Of a DNA stretch of 64,000 nucleotides, positions 25,501 to 35,570 are shown piece after piece. The stretch lies in assembly GCF_000213575.1 (NCBI RefSeq), contig NZ_GL892005.1, positions 467,995-531,994 of the forward strand. Direction: 5' to 3'. The stretch comes from Dysgonomonas mossii DSM 22836. Its GTDB lineage: Bacteria > Bacteroidota > Bacteroidia > Bacteroidales > Dysgonomonadaceae. Below the pieces are notes generated by a model. That model was not told the origin of the DNA. It did not search any database and saw only the letters and a list, made by a program, of their open reading frames with translations. Positions within the stretch are counted from its first letter, which is position 1, and every line of letters begins with the position of its first letter. Position numbers and translations under genes: made by a program.

Positions 25501-26673
25501 ATGAAACAAATAATATATATTCTTTTGTCGGTGCTAACTATTAGTGCACAGGCTCAAGACTCGTTCGATAATGTTTTGAAGGAGATAGAAATTAATAATA
25601 CAACGCTGAAAGCTTATCGCGAGAAGGCGAATGCTGATAAGATTGGTAACAAGACAGGAATAAATATGGCTAATCCCGAAGTAGAATTCGGTTATCTGTG
25701 GGGAAGTCCCTCCGGAGAAGGCAACCGTGTAGACCTTAATGTAACCCAGTCGTTTGATTTCCCTACAGCATATCGCTATAAGACACAATTGTCTGATGAG
25801 AAAAACCAACAGGTAGATATGATCTATGATCAACAGAAAGTGGAGATTTTGCAACAAGCTCGCTTAATTTGTGTAGAGCTGGTTTATCAAACGAAGATGA
25901 ACAAGATATTATCGGATCGACTGAAACAAGCCAAAGAGCTTTCTGATGCTTATCAGAAGAGTTTTGATCAAGGAAATATCGATGTTTTGGAGCGTAATAA
26001 AACGAAGTTGAACTTGCTAAATGCTGAGAAAGCTTTGCAGATCAATGAAGTTGATTTGAATTTATCTAAATCTGAGTTGCAGCGATTGAACGGAGGTTTG
26101 GATGTTGGAGAATTTAATCGTTATTCAGATTTTACCTTTCCTCTGAACTTTATAGAATGGTTTGCAATAGTAAAGGCTAATAATCCTTCATTACGTGTAG
26201 CGGAACAAGAAGTTGCGTTAAGCAGAAAGCAGGAACAGCTTACAAGGGCTTTAAATTTACCAAAGATAACAGCCGGATATGCCAGCGAAAGAGTATCAGG
26301 CACAACATTTCAGGGAGTTTCGGTTGGCGTATCCATTCCTTTGTGGGAAGGGAAAAATACAGTGAAGCATCAGAAAGCCCAAACGGTAGCATTGCAGATG
26401 CAGCATGAGGACTCTGAGTTACAATTCAGGAATACCTTGAAGAATCAGTATGATAAAGCAAAGAAATTATCTCTGTTGTTAAAAGAGTATGAAGATGCTT
26501 TGAGTGTTACCAGTAGTCAGGATTTGCTTAAAATAGCATTGGATAAGGGGCAGTTATCCCTTATTAATTATCTATTAGAGTTGTCTGTGTATTATGAAAC
26601 AGTGGATAAGTATCTGGAGACAGAACGAGATTATCAGCTTGCTGTAGCTGAGCTGCAGCAGTGGGAGAGATAA
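25501..26673 (+). CDS. CzcC-type TolC-family outer membrane protein
   Basis: A 390-aa outer-membrane channel of the metal pump, with signal peptide (KQIIYILLSVLTISAQAQ). It contains two efflux-protein repeats rich in long helices (NNTTLKAYREKANADKIG near residue 30; NPSLRVAEQEVALSRKQEQ near 233) and strand segments such as GVSVGVSIPLWEGKN. The N-terminal NPEVEFGYLWG segment is typical of CzcC relatives. It starts 17 bases after czcA, so the three pump genes are one unit. A hairpin follows the stop. Confidence 0.88.
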   Translation: MKQIIYILLSVLTISAQAQDSFDNVLKEIEINNTTLKAYREKANADKIGNKTGINMANPEVEFGYLWGSPSGEGNRVDLNVTQSFDFPTAYRYKTQLSDEKNQQVDMIYDQQKVEILQQARLICVELVYQTKMNKILSDRLKQAKELSDAYQKSFDQGNIDVLERNKTKLNLLNAEKALQINEVDLNLSKSELQRLNGGLDVGEFNRYSDFTFPLNFIEWFAIVKANNPSLRVAEQEVALSRKQEQLTRALNLPKITAGYASERVSGTTFQGVSVGVSIPLWEGKNTVKHQKAQTVALQMQHEDSELQFRNTLKNQYDKAKKLSLLLKEYEDALSVTSSQDLLKIALDKGQLSLINYLLELSVYYETVDKYLETERDYQLAVAELQQWER

Positions 26674-26696
26674 GATATCATTCTTTTTATTTTTTG

Positions 26697-26737
26697 ACGG
26701 AGTGAAGAATCATAACATTATAGATTCTTCACTCCGT
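26697..26737. terminator. Hairpin between czcC and the ROK kinase
   Basis: A perfect 15-bp stem (26697-26711 with 26723-26737) and an 11-base loop between convergent genes. The U-tract is poor on both strands, so it may be a weak terminator or an mRNA 3'-end stabiliser. Confidence 0.6.
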
Positions 26738-26757
26738 TCTGTATAATGGCTACTAAT

Positions 26758-27585
26758 TTAGCTTAGGGTTGATGCTCCAAGTATAGCAACATCTTCTACT
26801 TTAGATGTATATATCTTCAGGTTCTTTACTGTTTCGGGATAAGGAAAGCTATCAAGACTATCCATCATGGCGGGAGCAAAATATTCGTAAGCGTTGGCTA
26901 TACTTCCGCCTAAAATAATCACTCGAGGATCGTAAGCAAAAAGAATTACTTTCATCAGGTCGCCCACATGGTGTCCAAATTGATTCCATAGAATGATAGA
27001 GTCAACATCTTCATTTGCTTTAGCCTTTTCAAAAGCTTCCTTCCCGGTGATGCCATGTACACGAGTGAAATAAGAACTGCTGCAATAAGACTCGTAGTCA
27101 TATTCCAGATAAGGAATACATCCGACCTCGCCGGCTCCAGTATTTCCTCCGTTGTATAATTTGCCATCAATAATAATTCCTGAGCCTACACCTGTTCCTA
27201 ACGCAACGGCTACTAAATCTTTCGATCCGGCTCCTTCTCCAAAATGATATTCACCCAGAGCAAAACAGTTACAGTCATTATTTACGAAGACCGGGATATT
27301 AAATTCTTTTTCCAATATTTCTTTTAGATGCACTTCTTTCCAAGAGGGGATATTCATTACATTATATACAATACCCTTTTCTGCATCCACTACAGACGGT
27401 ACACCTATCCCTATACTTTCTATTTCTGGCGATATGATTTGATGAAGCATGTCTGTCAATTGTTTTATAACAATGTCTTCGGGCTGGTCTGCTTTACATC
27501 GCTCTGATATTTTCTTTACAATGACTCCATTGTTAACAACCCCCATTCTGACATTCGTTCCTCCCAGGTCTATCCCGATTTTCAT
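26758..27585 (-). CDS. ROK-family sugar kinase (glucokinase-like)
   Basis: A 275-aa cytoplasmic kinase of the ROK superfamily. ATP site: IGIDLGGTNVRMG (residues 3-15) and GTGVGSGIIIDG. The catalytic Asp is in NNDCNCFALGE. The sugar-binding sequence NTGAGEVG is present. The zinc motif CxCGxxGCxE that usually follows GAGExGH is missing: here GAGEVGC is followed by tyrosines and YCSSSYFTR. It has a very good promoter in the divergent region with the PUL regulator, so glucose released by the PUL enzymes would be a natural substrate (inference). Length is slightly short for the family. Confidence 0.85.
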   Translation of the reverse strand: MKIGIDLGGTNVRMGVVNNGVIVKKISERCKADQPEDIVIKQLTDMLHQIISPEIESIGIGVPSVVDAEKGIVYNVMNIPSWKEVHLKEILEKEFNIPVFVNNDCNCFALGEYHFGEGAGSKDLVAVALGTGVGSGIIIDGKLYNGGNTGAGEVGCIPYLEYDYESYCSSSYFTRVHGITGKEAFEKAKANEDVDSIILWNQFGHHVGDLMKVILFAYDPRVIILGGSIANAYEYFAPAMMDSLDSFPYPETVKNLKIYTSKVEDVAILGASTLS

Positions 27586-27616
27586 GATTTTCTGATATTA
27601 ATTTTTTTATTACATA

Positions 27617-27647
27617 CAAATATAACTTATGAACTTCTAAAGGCAAA
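27617..27647 (-). promoter_or_regulatory. Promoter of the ROK kinase gene
   Basis: On the minus strand TTTG (27647-27644), 19 bases, TATATTTG (27624-27617): a perfect match to the Bacteroidota consensus. The leader is about 25 bases. Confidence 0.7.
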
Positions 27648-27750
27648 ACGATTGAGGACATTATATTGACATCTATCTGAAAACAAAATCCATAAAAAAG
27701 TAGTATTTTTGATGTCTTAAATAAGAAAGCTCTTTGTAAATTCAACCTGA

Positions 27751-30579
27751 ATGAATAATTTAATGAAATATATCTTTTTATTATTCCTAACCTTCCTTCC
27801 TTTCATTTCAATTTCGGCAAATAAACCACATGTTATCAACCTGTCCAAGAGCATGTATAGAGCCGATAATAAAAACTGGTCGATAGCGCAAGACGAAAAA
27901 GGAATAATGTATTTTGGCAACGATATAGGCTTGCTCGAGTTCGACGGTGTAGAATGGAGGTTAAACCGTATCCCTAACTCTCTAATAGCACGCTCGGTAG
28001 CAGTACTTTCGCATCAAACTATTTTTACGGGCAGTTATGAGGAGTTTGGTCGATGGGATAGGGATATCTCAGGAAAATTAGTCTACACTTCTTTAAGTGA
28101 TCAGTTGGATAAAGCTCTTTTTAAAAATGATGATTTTTGGAAGATCTGGATTGCGGAGGATTGCGTTTATTTTCAATCTTTTTCCTCCATCTATATGTAC
28201 GACTATAAAACGGTGAAACATGTACCTTTCAATGGGGGCTTCTTATTATTATCTAAGGTAAGAAATGAATTCTTGGTGCAACAGATGTTTGGAGCTTTGT
28301 ATCGCCTAAAAGGAACTACATTAACAAAGATAGAAGGAAGTGAAATCTTTACGAATACCGATGTTAGAGTTATATTGCCATATTCGACTGATAAATATCT
28401 TATAGGCACATCTACAAAAGGAATGTATATTTATGATGGAAAGACCTTTAATCAATGGAATGCTGCAATATCTTCTACCTTAAGCTCTGCAGAGCTTAAT
28501 TGCGGTATATTGTCTTCGAAGGGTGTTTATTTTTTCGGAACTATATTAGATGGTATTTATCAGGTTGACGAAAGTGGAAATATATTAGATCATCTATCTA
28601 CTATAAATACCCTCCAGAATAATACGGTGCTGTCCCTCTATGAAGATAATATAGGTAATGTGTGGGCTGCTCTGGATAAAGGTATCTCTTATATACAGCA
28701 TATAGAGAATATGGACTGCTATATAGATAAAGGAGGAAAAACTGGTGCTGTATATGGTGGTGCTCTGTGGAATGATAAATTGTTTGTTGCTACCAATCAA
28801 GGTGTGTTTTATATAGCTGCTGAAGATCTGAGAAAGCCAGAAGCTTTGGCTAATATGAAACTGATAAATGGGACACAAGGGCAAGTCTGGACATTAAAAG
28901 TTGTGAATGGAAAGCTATACTGTTGTCATAATAAGGGTCTAAAATTAATAAATAGTAACCTTTCGGTTTCAGATGTGTTTGATATACATACCGGTGTTTA
29001 CAACATCATGGAAGCAAAATATAAAGAGAAAGACTTGCTTTTTCTATCTACCTATCAGTCTCTAAAAATTGTAGATCTCGCTACAAATAAGGTATATATG
29101 CCGAAGCAGATATCAGAGCCGATAATTAATGCGGATATTGATCATATCGGTAATATTTGGTTAGAGCATGCTAATAGAGGGATTTATAGATGTAAACTTA
29201 GTGACGATCTCTCGGGCTTTGAAACATTCTCATATTACGGAGGAAGTAATAAAGATGGATTCCCATACAAAATGAAAATGTTTAAGGTGGGAGGACGTAT
29301 TGTTTTGCTTGGAAATAATGAGTTTTATACCTACGATGATATTTCAAATAAAATAGTGCCGAATACAATACTGAATGACTGCTTTAAAAATGTAAAGAAC
29401 CTAAAGCAAATTGTACATATTCGTGGAAATCTATTTTGGGCACTCACAGATGCTTCGATTTATAAATTCTCATATGATGGCTATGAAGCATCTATTCTCG
29501 AAAGTTACAACTTAGGGATGAACTTATCATTGGTAAACGCATACGAAAATGTGTCTATCCTGAATGATTCATTGAGCCTTGTTTGCTTGGATAATGGATT
29601 TATGATATACAATAAAGAACATGTCGTAAAAAAAGACCTTCAAAATAAATTACCTCTTCCATATTTAAGAATGTTGGGAACAACAAATGGTTATGGCGAC
29701 TACGAATACAAGAATCTTGCTCAATTAGCTAAGGTATCATACAACTATAATACTATAACCTTTGGCTTTTCAGCAGAGAATGCTTTTTCATCTAATTTTT
29801 CATTTCAGTATATGTTGCAAGGCGTAGATAAGGATTGGTCTGTACCGCAAAAGGTGAATGGTGCTCAGTATGCTCGTTTACCTGAAGGTAAGTATGTCTT
29901 TATGGTACGTACAGTAGACAATCTCGGACATTATTCCGAATCTATTTCTTATGAGTTTGAAATACTGCCGCCTTGGTATCAGACTATTTGGGCGTATATG
30001 TTTTATATTCTTGCTTTTTTCTTTGTCATGTATATCATCTGGATGCTCATATTAAGACGATATCGAAACTTGCATCTTCAAAAGATTAGACATAGGGAAA
30101 CCAAACGCTTGAAAATGTTGGCCGGGGAGTTGCAGCAAGAAGTGGAACAAAAGAGTGCCGAACTTCTTACTCAAACATCTTTTATTATTCAGAAAAATGA
30201 ACTCATTTTGAAAGTAAAAGATATCATAGATGATTTTTATTCAAAGAATAGAAACAATGCTTTGATTCCATTGTCTCAAAAAATAAATGCCTTGCTCAAT
30301 AGTAATATGAATACGGAAGACGACTGGAAAACATTTCTACTAAAGTTTGAAGAGAAACATACAGGCTTTTTCAAAAAAATGAAAACTCTATACCCTCAGT
30401 TAACCAATAATGATCTTAGGCTTTGTGCTTGTTTGAAACTAAATTTGGAAACAAAGGAGATTGCTTCTTTAATGAATTTATCCATTAGAGCCGTTGAAAA
30501 TAGTCGTTATAGATTAAGGAAAAAGTTAAATATTCTTCCTTCCCAGAACTTGAATGAGTTTTTCCTAAATATAGATTAA
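27751..30579 (+). CDS. Propeller/Y_Y_Y-domain transmembrane regulator with C-terminal HTH
   Basis: A 942-aa signalling protein. It has a signal peptide (YIFLLFLTFLPFISISA), then a long periplasmic beta-propeller region with repeats such as IAQDEKGIMYFGNDIGLLEFDG, IGNVWAALDKGISYI and IGNIWLEHANRGIYR. A Y_Y_Y-type domain lies near 665-740 (FQYMLQGVDKDWS, LPEGKYVFMVRTVDN). One membrane span follows (about 745-768), then a coiled coil (775-825) and a LuxR-like HTH near 885-930 (LNLETKEIASLMNLSIRAVENS). There is no histidine kinase or receiver domain, so sensor and DNA-binding output are joined directly, as in SusR-type regulators. It probably senses the glycan in the periplasm and activates the downstream SusC/D operon. 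Confidence 0.85.
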   Translation: MNNLMKYIFLLFLTFLPFISISANKPHVINLSKSMYRADNKNWSIAQDEKGIMYFGNDIGLLEFDGVEWRLNRIPNSLIARSVAVLSHQTIFTGSYEEFGRWDRDISGKLVYTSLSDQLDKALFKNDDFWKIWIAEDCVYFQSFSSIYMYDYKTVKHVPFNGGFLLLSKVRNEFLVQQMFGALYRLKGTTLTKIEGSEIFTNTDVRVILPYSTDKYLIGTSTKGMYIYDGKTFNQWNAAISSTLSSAELNCGILSSKGVYFFGTILDGIYQVDESGNILDHLSTINTLQNNTVLSLYEDNIGNVWAALDKGISYIQHIENMDCYIDKGGKTGAVYGGALWNDKLFVATNQGVFYIAAEDLRKPEALANMKLINGTQGQVWTLKVVNGKLYCCHNKGLKLINSNLSVSDVFDIHTGVYNIMEAKYKEKDLLFLSTYQSLKIVDLATNKVYMPKQISEPIINADIDHIGNIWLEHANRGIYRCKLSDDLSGFETFSYYGGSNKDGFPYKMKMFKVGGRIVLLGNNEFYTYDDISNKIVPNTILNDCFKNVKNLKQIVHIRGNLFWALTDASIYKFSYDGYEASILESYNLGMNLSLVNAYENVSILNDSLSLVCLDNGFMIYNKEHVVKKDLQNKLPLPYLRMLGTTNGYGDYEYKNLAQLAKVSYNYNTITFGFSAENAFSSNFSFQYMLQGVDKDWSVPQKVNGAQYARLPEGKYVFMVRTVDNLGHYSESISYEFEILPPWYQTIWAYMFYILAFFFVMYIIWMLILRRYRNLHLQKIRHRETKRLKMLAGELQQEVEQKSAELLTQTSFIIQKNELILKVKDIIDDFYSKNRNNALIPLSQKINALLNSNMNTEDDWKTFLLKFEEKHTGFFKKMKTLYPQLTNNDLRLCACLKLNLETKEIASLMNLSIRAVENSRYRLRKKLNILPSQNLNEFFLNID

Positions 30580-30661
30580 CTATTCTAATTTATTGTTTAT
30601 TATATTTTTATGATTGTTTGAGAGGTAAAAGTGAGGTGGCGGTATTGTTAAAAGAGGAGCG

Positions 30662-30680
30662 GGTGTATTCACGGTGTATT
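30662..30680 (+). repeat. Direct repeat GGTGTATT upstream of susC
   Basis: GGTGTATT at 30662-30669 and again at 30673-30680, an 11-base repeat distance equal to one helical turn, about 180 bases before the SusC start. It is a candidate site for the adjacent HTH regulator. No clear -33/-7 pair was found in 30580-30860, the rest of which is AT-rich and without an ORF. Confidence 0.35.
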
Positions 30681-30860
30681 AACTTTTAGAAACACTCTGT
30701 CTATAAACTCTAATTTTGACACAAATCTAATATCATACGCACAGAAAGAACAATCATAACTTAGCCGTTACTGAAAAATACGATCACTTTTTAGTTCTTC
30801 TTTTCTGTCGTTCATAGTAGATTTTATTTGAAAATATGTGTTTAAATAAAAAGTAAGACT

Positions 30861-33800
30861 ATGAAAATTAAACCTAAAAAAATGAAAAGTTCAGCTGCTC
30901 TCATGCGGAGAATTTTTTTCTTCACTTGTTTTCTTTTGGCAAGCGTGACGACTATTTATGCGCAGACCAAAACAATCTCGGGTAAGGTTGTGGATCAAGC
31001 GAATGAGCCTCTAATCGGAGTTAGTGTTCTGGTACAAGGTACAACAAACGGAACAATAACAGATATAGATGGTATGTATTCTCTTTCTGCAAAACAAGGA
31101 GATGTCCTTGTGTTTTCTTATTTGGGAATGAAATCTCAATCAGTTACTGTAGGTACCCAGAATGCGATAAACGTAGTATTGGAAGATGACGCCAAAATGC
31201 TAACGGAAACAGTCGTAATTGGTTATGGTACAGCAAAGAAAAGAGACTTGACCGGTTCCATTGCCAGTATTAAAGCAGAGGATATAGCAAACCGTCCATC
31301 TGCCAACCCATTAGCCTCATTGCAAGGAAAAGTAGCAGGGGTGCAGGTGGTAAATACAGGTATTGCCGGACAAGATCCTGAAATCCGTATTCGCGGAACA
31401 AACTCAATTAACGGATATAAGCCACTATATGTAGTTGATGGATTATTTAATGATAACATTAGCTTCTTAAATGCTGCCGACATTGAATCAATGGAAATCT
31501 TGAAAGACCCTTCATCATTGGCTATCTTTGGTGTACGTGGTGCAAATGGTGTTATTATTGTTACTACTAAAAAAGCGAAGGAAGGTCAGACATTGGTAAA
31601 TATCAATACTTCTTTTGGTTTTAAATCGGTAGTAGATAAAATCAAAATGGCGAATGCTGCACAGTTTAAAGAACTTTATTCAGAGCAGTTAGCAAATCAA
31701 GGTGCAAGTCCTTTCGATTATACAAACTGGACTGCTGATACAGATTGGCAAGATGAAATATTCCAAACAGGATTTATTACCAATAACAATATTAGTATAA
31801 CATCTTCTAGCGAAAGGAATAAGTTCTATATGGGTGTTGGTTATACTTCAGAAGAAGGAACTTTGAAGCATGAACAATTCAGTAAGGTAACTATCAATCT
31901 GAGCAGTGATTACACTATCACTAAAGCATTTAAAGTTGGATTCCAATTTAATGGTGCTCGTTCAACCCCTCTTAATACTTCTACCAGCTTATATACAGAT
32001 GTTGTGAAAAGAGCTTTATATGCAGCACCTATTGCAGCTCCTTATAATGAAAAAGAAGGTTTGTATAATACATTGCCTAGTTTCCAAAAAAATGAAGTGT
32101 CAAATCCGATGACTATTGTTGAGTTACAAAAGGATATGAACAAAGTAATTGACTACAGAGCATCCGGTAATGTATATGGAGATCTTACATTCTTGAAGAA
32201 CTTCAATTTCCGTGTAATGTATTCATTAGATTACAAATCTTATGATAGCAGATTATATACTCCTAAGAGAACTATATTCGATGTTGATACTCAACAGCCT
32301 GTGGTTATGGGAGATGGGAAAACTGCTGTACAGCAACAAAAAACAAATGAAACAAAGGTTCAAAGCGATTATTTGTTGACTTATACAAATAGCTTTAATA
32401 ATCATAATATTACAGCTACAGCCGGTTTTACAACATACTATAACAACTTATCCAGTCTTACCGGAAGACGTGGCGAAGGAAACGGACTCCCTATTGCTAA
32501 TGATCCTGATAAATGGTTTGTAAGCATCGGTGATGCAAATGCAGCATCTGCTGAAAGTACACAATGGGAACGTTCAACCGTTTCATTCTTGGCAAGGGGA
32601 TTGTATAATTATAAAAACAAATATTTGTTCAACGGATCGTTCCGTCGTGATGGATCTTCAGGATTCTTCTATACAGGCAACGAATGGCAAAATTTCTACT
32701 CTTTAGGTGCTGGTTGGGTAATAACAGAAGAGGATTTTATGAAAGACTTCACTTTTCTTGATTACTTGAAGCTTAAAGGATCATGGGGTACTCTAGGAAA
32801 CCAAAATATGGATAGAGTTTATCCAGCAGAACCAGTGCTTCTAAACACTTCTAATGCGGTTTTTGCTGATAATATAATACCGGGATATGAAATCGCATAT
32901 CTTCCAAATCCAAACTTGAGATGGGAAAAAATTGAGGCTTGGGAAGCCGGACTTGAAGCTTATTTCTTGAAAAACAGATTGAACTTCGAAGGTGTTTATT
33001 ATAAGAAGAAGACTAAAGATCTTTTAGCTGAAATTCCTGGTATTGCAGGTACAAGACCAGGTCTTGGTAATCTAGGTTCAATGGAAAATAAAGGGGTTGA
33101 ATTAACTTTATCATGGAATGATAAAATCGGTTCAGAATGGAGATATGGAGTTAGTGGTAATTTAACTACAATCAAGAATAAAGTCTTGTATTTATATCAA
33201 GAAGGATACAACATTACTACCGGAACTTCTGGTCTTCCTGAAATGTCTTATACACAGGCAGGATATCCTATCGGATATTTCTATGGATATAAAGTGGAGG
33301 GTATATATCAAAATCAAGCAGAAATTGATGCCGCTAAGAATACACTAGGAGCTAAACCCGGAGATTTGAAATTCAAAGATGTGAACGGAGACGGTCAAAT
33401 AACCACTGCCGATAGAACAATGATAGGTAACCCTACTCCTGATTTTACATATGGACTTTCAGTAAATGTAGGATACAAAAATTTTGACCTGTCTGTTGAC
33501 ATGATGGGTGTATATGGTAATGAAATTTATCGCACATGGAATCTTTATGCTTGGTCTCAATTTAACTACCTAGAGGCTAGAATGGATAGATGGCACGGCG
33601 AAGGAACTTCTAATACAGAGCCAATAATGGCTAACAATAGAAACATTAATAGAGGTTCTACTCCATCAGATTACTTTATTGAAGACGGTAGCTTCTTCCG
33701 TATCAGAAATATTCAATTAGGTTATACTTTCGGTGCAGATATGTTGAAAAAATTAAGAATGAGATCTTTAAGAGTATATATAAATGCTCAAAATCCTAAA

Positions 33801-33923
33801 ACATGGAAAAATAATACAGGCTATTCTCCAGAATTAGGAGGTTCGGCTATAGCTTTCGGTATCGATGCTAATCCGTATCCAATACCTGCGGTTTACACAT
33901 TTGGTTTAAATCTTACATTTTAA
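30861..33923 (+). CDS. SusC-like TonB-dependent outer membrane glycan transporter
   Basis: A 1020-aa TonB-dependent barrel that imports oligosaccharides with its SusD partner. Signal peptide about 1-35. A carboxypeptidase-regulatory-like domain follows (ISGKVVDQANEPLIGVSVLV ... LVFSYLGMKS, residues 39-110). Next come the TonB-box-like TVVIGYGTAKKRDLTGSI and the plug with IRIRGTNSINGYKPLYVVDG and MEILKDPSSLAIFGVRGANG. The barrel ends in YTFGLNLTF with the terminal Phe. It is followed after 19 bases by susD and then by GH enzymes, a classical PUL core. Confidence 0.95.
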   Translation: MKIKPKKMKSSAALMRRIFFFTCFLLASVTTIYAQTKTISGKVVDQANEPLIGVSVLVQGTTNGTITDIDGMYSLSAKQGDVLVFSYLGMKSQSVTVGTQNAINVVLEDDAKMLTETVVIGYGTAKKRDLTGSIASIKAEDIANRPSANPLASLQGKVAGVQVVNTGIAGQDPEIRIRGTNSINGYKPLYVVDGLFNDNISFLNAADIESMEILKDPSSLAIFGVRGANGVIIVTTKKAKEGQTLVNINTSFGFKSVVDKIKMANAAQFKELYSEQLANQGASPFDYTNWTADTDWQDEIFQTGFITNNNISITSSSERNKFYMGVGYTSEEGTLKHEQFSKVTINLSSDYTITKAFKVGFQFNGARSTPLNTSTSLYTDVVKRALYAAPIAAPYNEKEGLYNTLPSFQKNEVSNPMTIVELQKDMNKVIDYRASGNVYGDLTFLKNFNFRVMYSLDYKSYDSRLYTPKRTIFDVDTQQPVVMGDGKTAVQQQKTNETKVQSDYLLTYTNSFNNHNITATAGFTTYYNNLSSLTGRRGEGNGLPIANDPDKWFVSIGDANAASAESTQWERSTVSFLARGLYNYKNKYLFNGSFRRDGSSGFFYTGNEWQNFYSLGAGWVITEEDFMKDFTFLDYLKLKGSWGTLGNQNMDRVYPAEPVLLNTSNAVFADNIIPGYEIAYLPNPNLRWEKIEAWEAGLEAYFLKNRLNFEGVYYKKKTKDLLAEIPGIAGTRPGLGNLGSMENKGVELTLSWNDKIGSEWRYGVSGNLTTIKNKVLYLYQEGYNITTGTSGLPEMSYTQAGYPIGYFYGYKVEGIYQNQAEIDAAKNTLGAKPGDLKFKDVNGDGQITTADRTMIGNPTPDFTYGLSVNVGYKNFDLSVDMMGVYGNEIYRTWNLYAWSQFNYLEARMDRWHGEGTSNTEPIMANNRNINRGSTPSDYFIEDGSFFRIRNIQLGYTFGADMLKKLRMRSLRVYINAQNPKTWKNNTGYSPELGGSAIAFGIDANPYPIPAVYTFGLNLTF

Positions 33924-33942
33924 TAGATAAAAACAATATATT

Positions 33943-35463
33943 ATGAAACGAATATTTAATAAATATATATATGCCGCTATAATTGCTGCTTTAGCATTAT
34001 CGGTTATCAGCTGTAATGATTTTCTGGACAAAAGTCCTCAAGGAAGTTTTACTGAGGATGACGATACTAGTGGTGGTGTAGAAGCAAAAATCTTTGGTGT
34101 TTACTCAAAAATGAGAAGTTATAATATAACTGCCGGGATTCCTGCATTTGCAGTGCACATGTTCCGTTCCGAAGATTCTGAAAAAGGAAGTACTGAGAAT
34201 GATGGACCGGATAACGCCAGATTTTGGGATGATTTTGAATACACAGCATCTAATGGGATATTAGGAACTTACTGGAATCATAATTATTCGATAATTCATG
34301 ACTGTAACTCTACTATAGATACTATACAGAAATTGAATAACAGTGATCTTAGAAGCTTGGAAGCAGAAGCTAAATTCTTTAGAGCTTATTGTTATTTCAA
34401 CTTGGTGAGAGCATGGGGTGAAGTTCCTAAAATAGACTTTAAAATAAAAGATGCATCACAGGCAAATATTCCGAAAAGTTCTGCTGCTGAGATTTATGCA
34501 TTAATTGATGCGGACCTTACTTTTGCTGAAGCAAATTTACCTCAATCTTGGCAAGCTAAATATACAGGACGTTTAACATGGGGTGCTGCCAAATCGTTAC
34601 ATGCCAGAACATATATGATGCGTAACGACTGGGGAAATATGCTTGCTGCATCTAAAGAAGTTATCAATTCAGGAATTTATAATCTGAATACATCTGTTGA
34701 TCAGGTGTTTACTGATGCGGGAGAGAACTGTGGCGAATCAATTTTTGAGCTGCAATGTACTGCTACTGCGGCAATGCCTGCAAGTACAGCTATCGGTAGC
34801 CAGTTTTGTCAGGTGCAAGGCGTGAGAGGTGCCGGACAGTGGAATCTTGGCTGGGGTTGGCACATGGCAACAAAAGAGCTGGGAACAGCTTTCGAGCCTG
34901 GAGATCCACGTAAAGATGCTACACTACTGTATTTCAGAAAACCGGGTGAAGCTATCACTCCTGAAAATACAAACAAGCCATATGGCGAGTCTCCTGAATC
35001 ATCTGCAATGGGTGCATACTTTAATAAAAAGGCATACACAAATCCGGCGATGAGAGCTAAATATACGAGAGAAGGATTCTGGGTTAATATACGTATTATC
35101 CGTTATCCGGACGTTATTCTTATGGCAGCAGAAGCCGCAAACGAATTAGGTCAGACTGAAGATGCTTTGAAATATTTGGAAATGGTAAGATCTCATGCCA
35201 GAGGAGCCAGCACCAGCATATTACCCAAAGTTACTACAGAAGATCAGGTGGAATTGAGAAAAGCTATTCAGCGTGAAAGAAGAGTAGAATTGGCTTTGGA
35301 ACCAGACCGTTTTTATGACTTAGTACGTTGGGGTACAGCTAAAGAAGTGTTACATGCAGCAGGTAAAACAAATTATCAAGATAAGCATGCATTACTTCCG
35401 GTTCCTCAATCGGAAATAGATAAATCAAATGGTGTTTTGAAACAAAACCCCAACTATCAATAA
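33943..35463 (+). CDS. SusD-like glycan-binding surface lipoprotein
   Basis: A 506-aa lipoprotein that forms the lid of the SusC transporter. The lipobox is LSVISCNDFLDKSPQG (Cys near 24). Family features are the N-terminal helical TPR-like part (LRSLEAEAKFFRAYCYFNLVRAWGEVP near 140-166) and the C-terminal RAIQRERRVELALEPDRFYDLVRWG-type sequence (here KAIQRERRVELALEPDRF then YDLVRWGTA), ending LLPVPQSEIDKSNGVLKQNPNY. It binds the glycan taken up by SusC. A 10-bp hairpin lies between this gene and the GH3 gene. Confidence 0.95.
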   Translation: MKRIFNKYIYAAIIAALALSVISCNDFLDKSPQGSFTEDDDTSGGVEAKIFGVYSKMRSYNITAGIPAFAVHMFRSEDSEKGSTENDGPDNARFWDDFEYTASNGILGTYWNHNYSIIHDCNSTIDTIQKLNNSDLRSLEAEAKFFRAYCYFNLVRAWGEVPKIDFKIKDASQANIPKSSAAEIYALIDADLTFAEANLPQSWQAKYTGRLTWGAAKSLHARTYMMRNDWGNMLAASKEVINSGIYNLNTSVDQVFTDAGENCGESIFELQCTATAAMPASTAIGSQFCQVQGVRGAGQWNLGWGWHMATKELGTAFEPGDPRKDATLLYFRKPGEAITPENTNKPYGESPESSAMGAYFNKKAYTNPAMRAKYTREGFWVNIRIIRYPDVILMAAEAANELGQTEDALKYLEMVRSHARGASTSILPKVTTEDQVELRKAIQRERRVELALEPDRFYDLVRWGTAKEVLHAAGKTNYQDKHALLPVPQSEIDKSNGVLKQNPNYQ

Positions 35464-35490
35464 GGTTATTAGGTTATCACATTTTTAATG

Positions 35491-35516
35491 GTAAGGGCTA
35501 GACAATTAGCCCTTAC
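35491..35516 (+). terminator. Intra-operon hairpin between susD and GH3
   Basis: A 10-bp perfect stem GTAAGGGCTA/TAGCCCTTAC with a 6-base loop, followed by TAATTTTA. It resembles a weak terminator or RNA-processing site that would lower enzyme mRNA relative to susCD. Confidence 0.6.
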
Positions 35517-35570
35517 TAATTTTAGGCAAGAAATAATTAGAGTTAAGGTATAACTGAAATTTAAGGTAAA

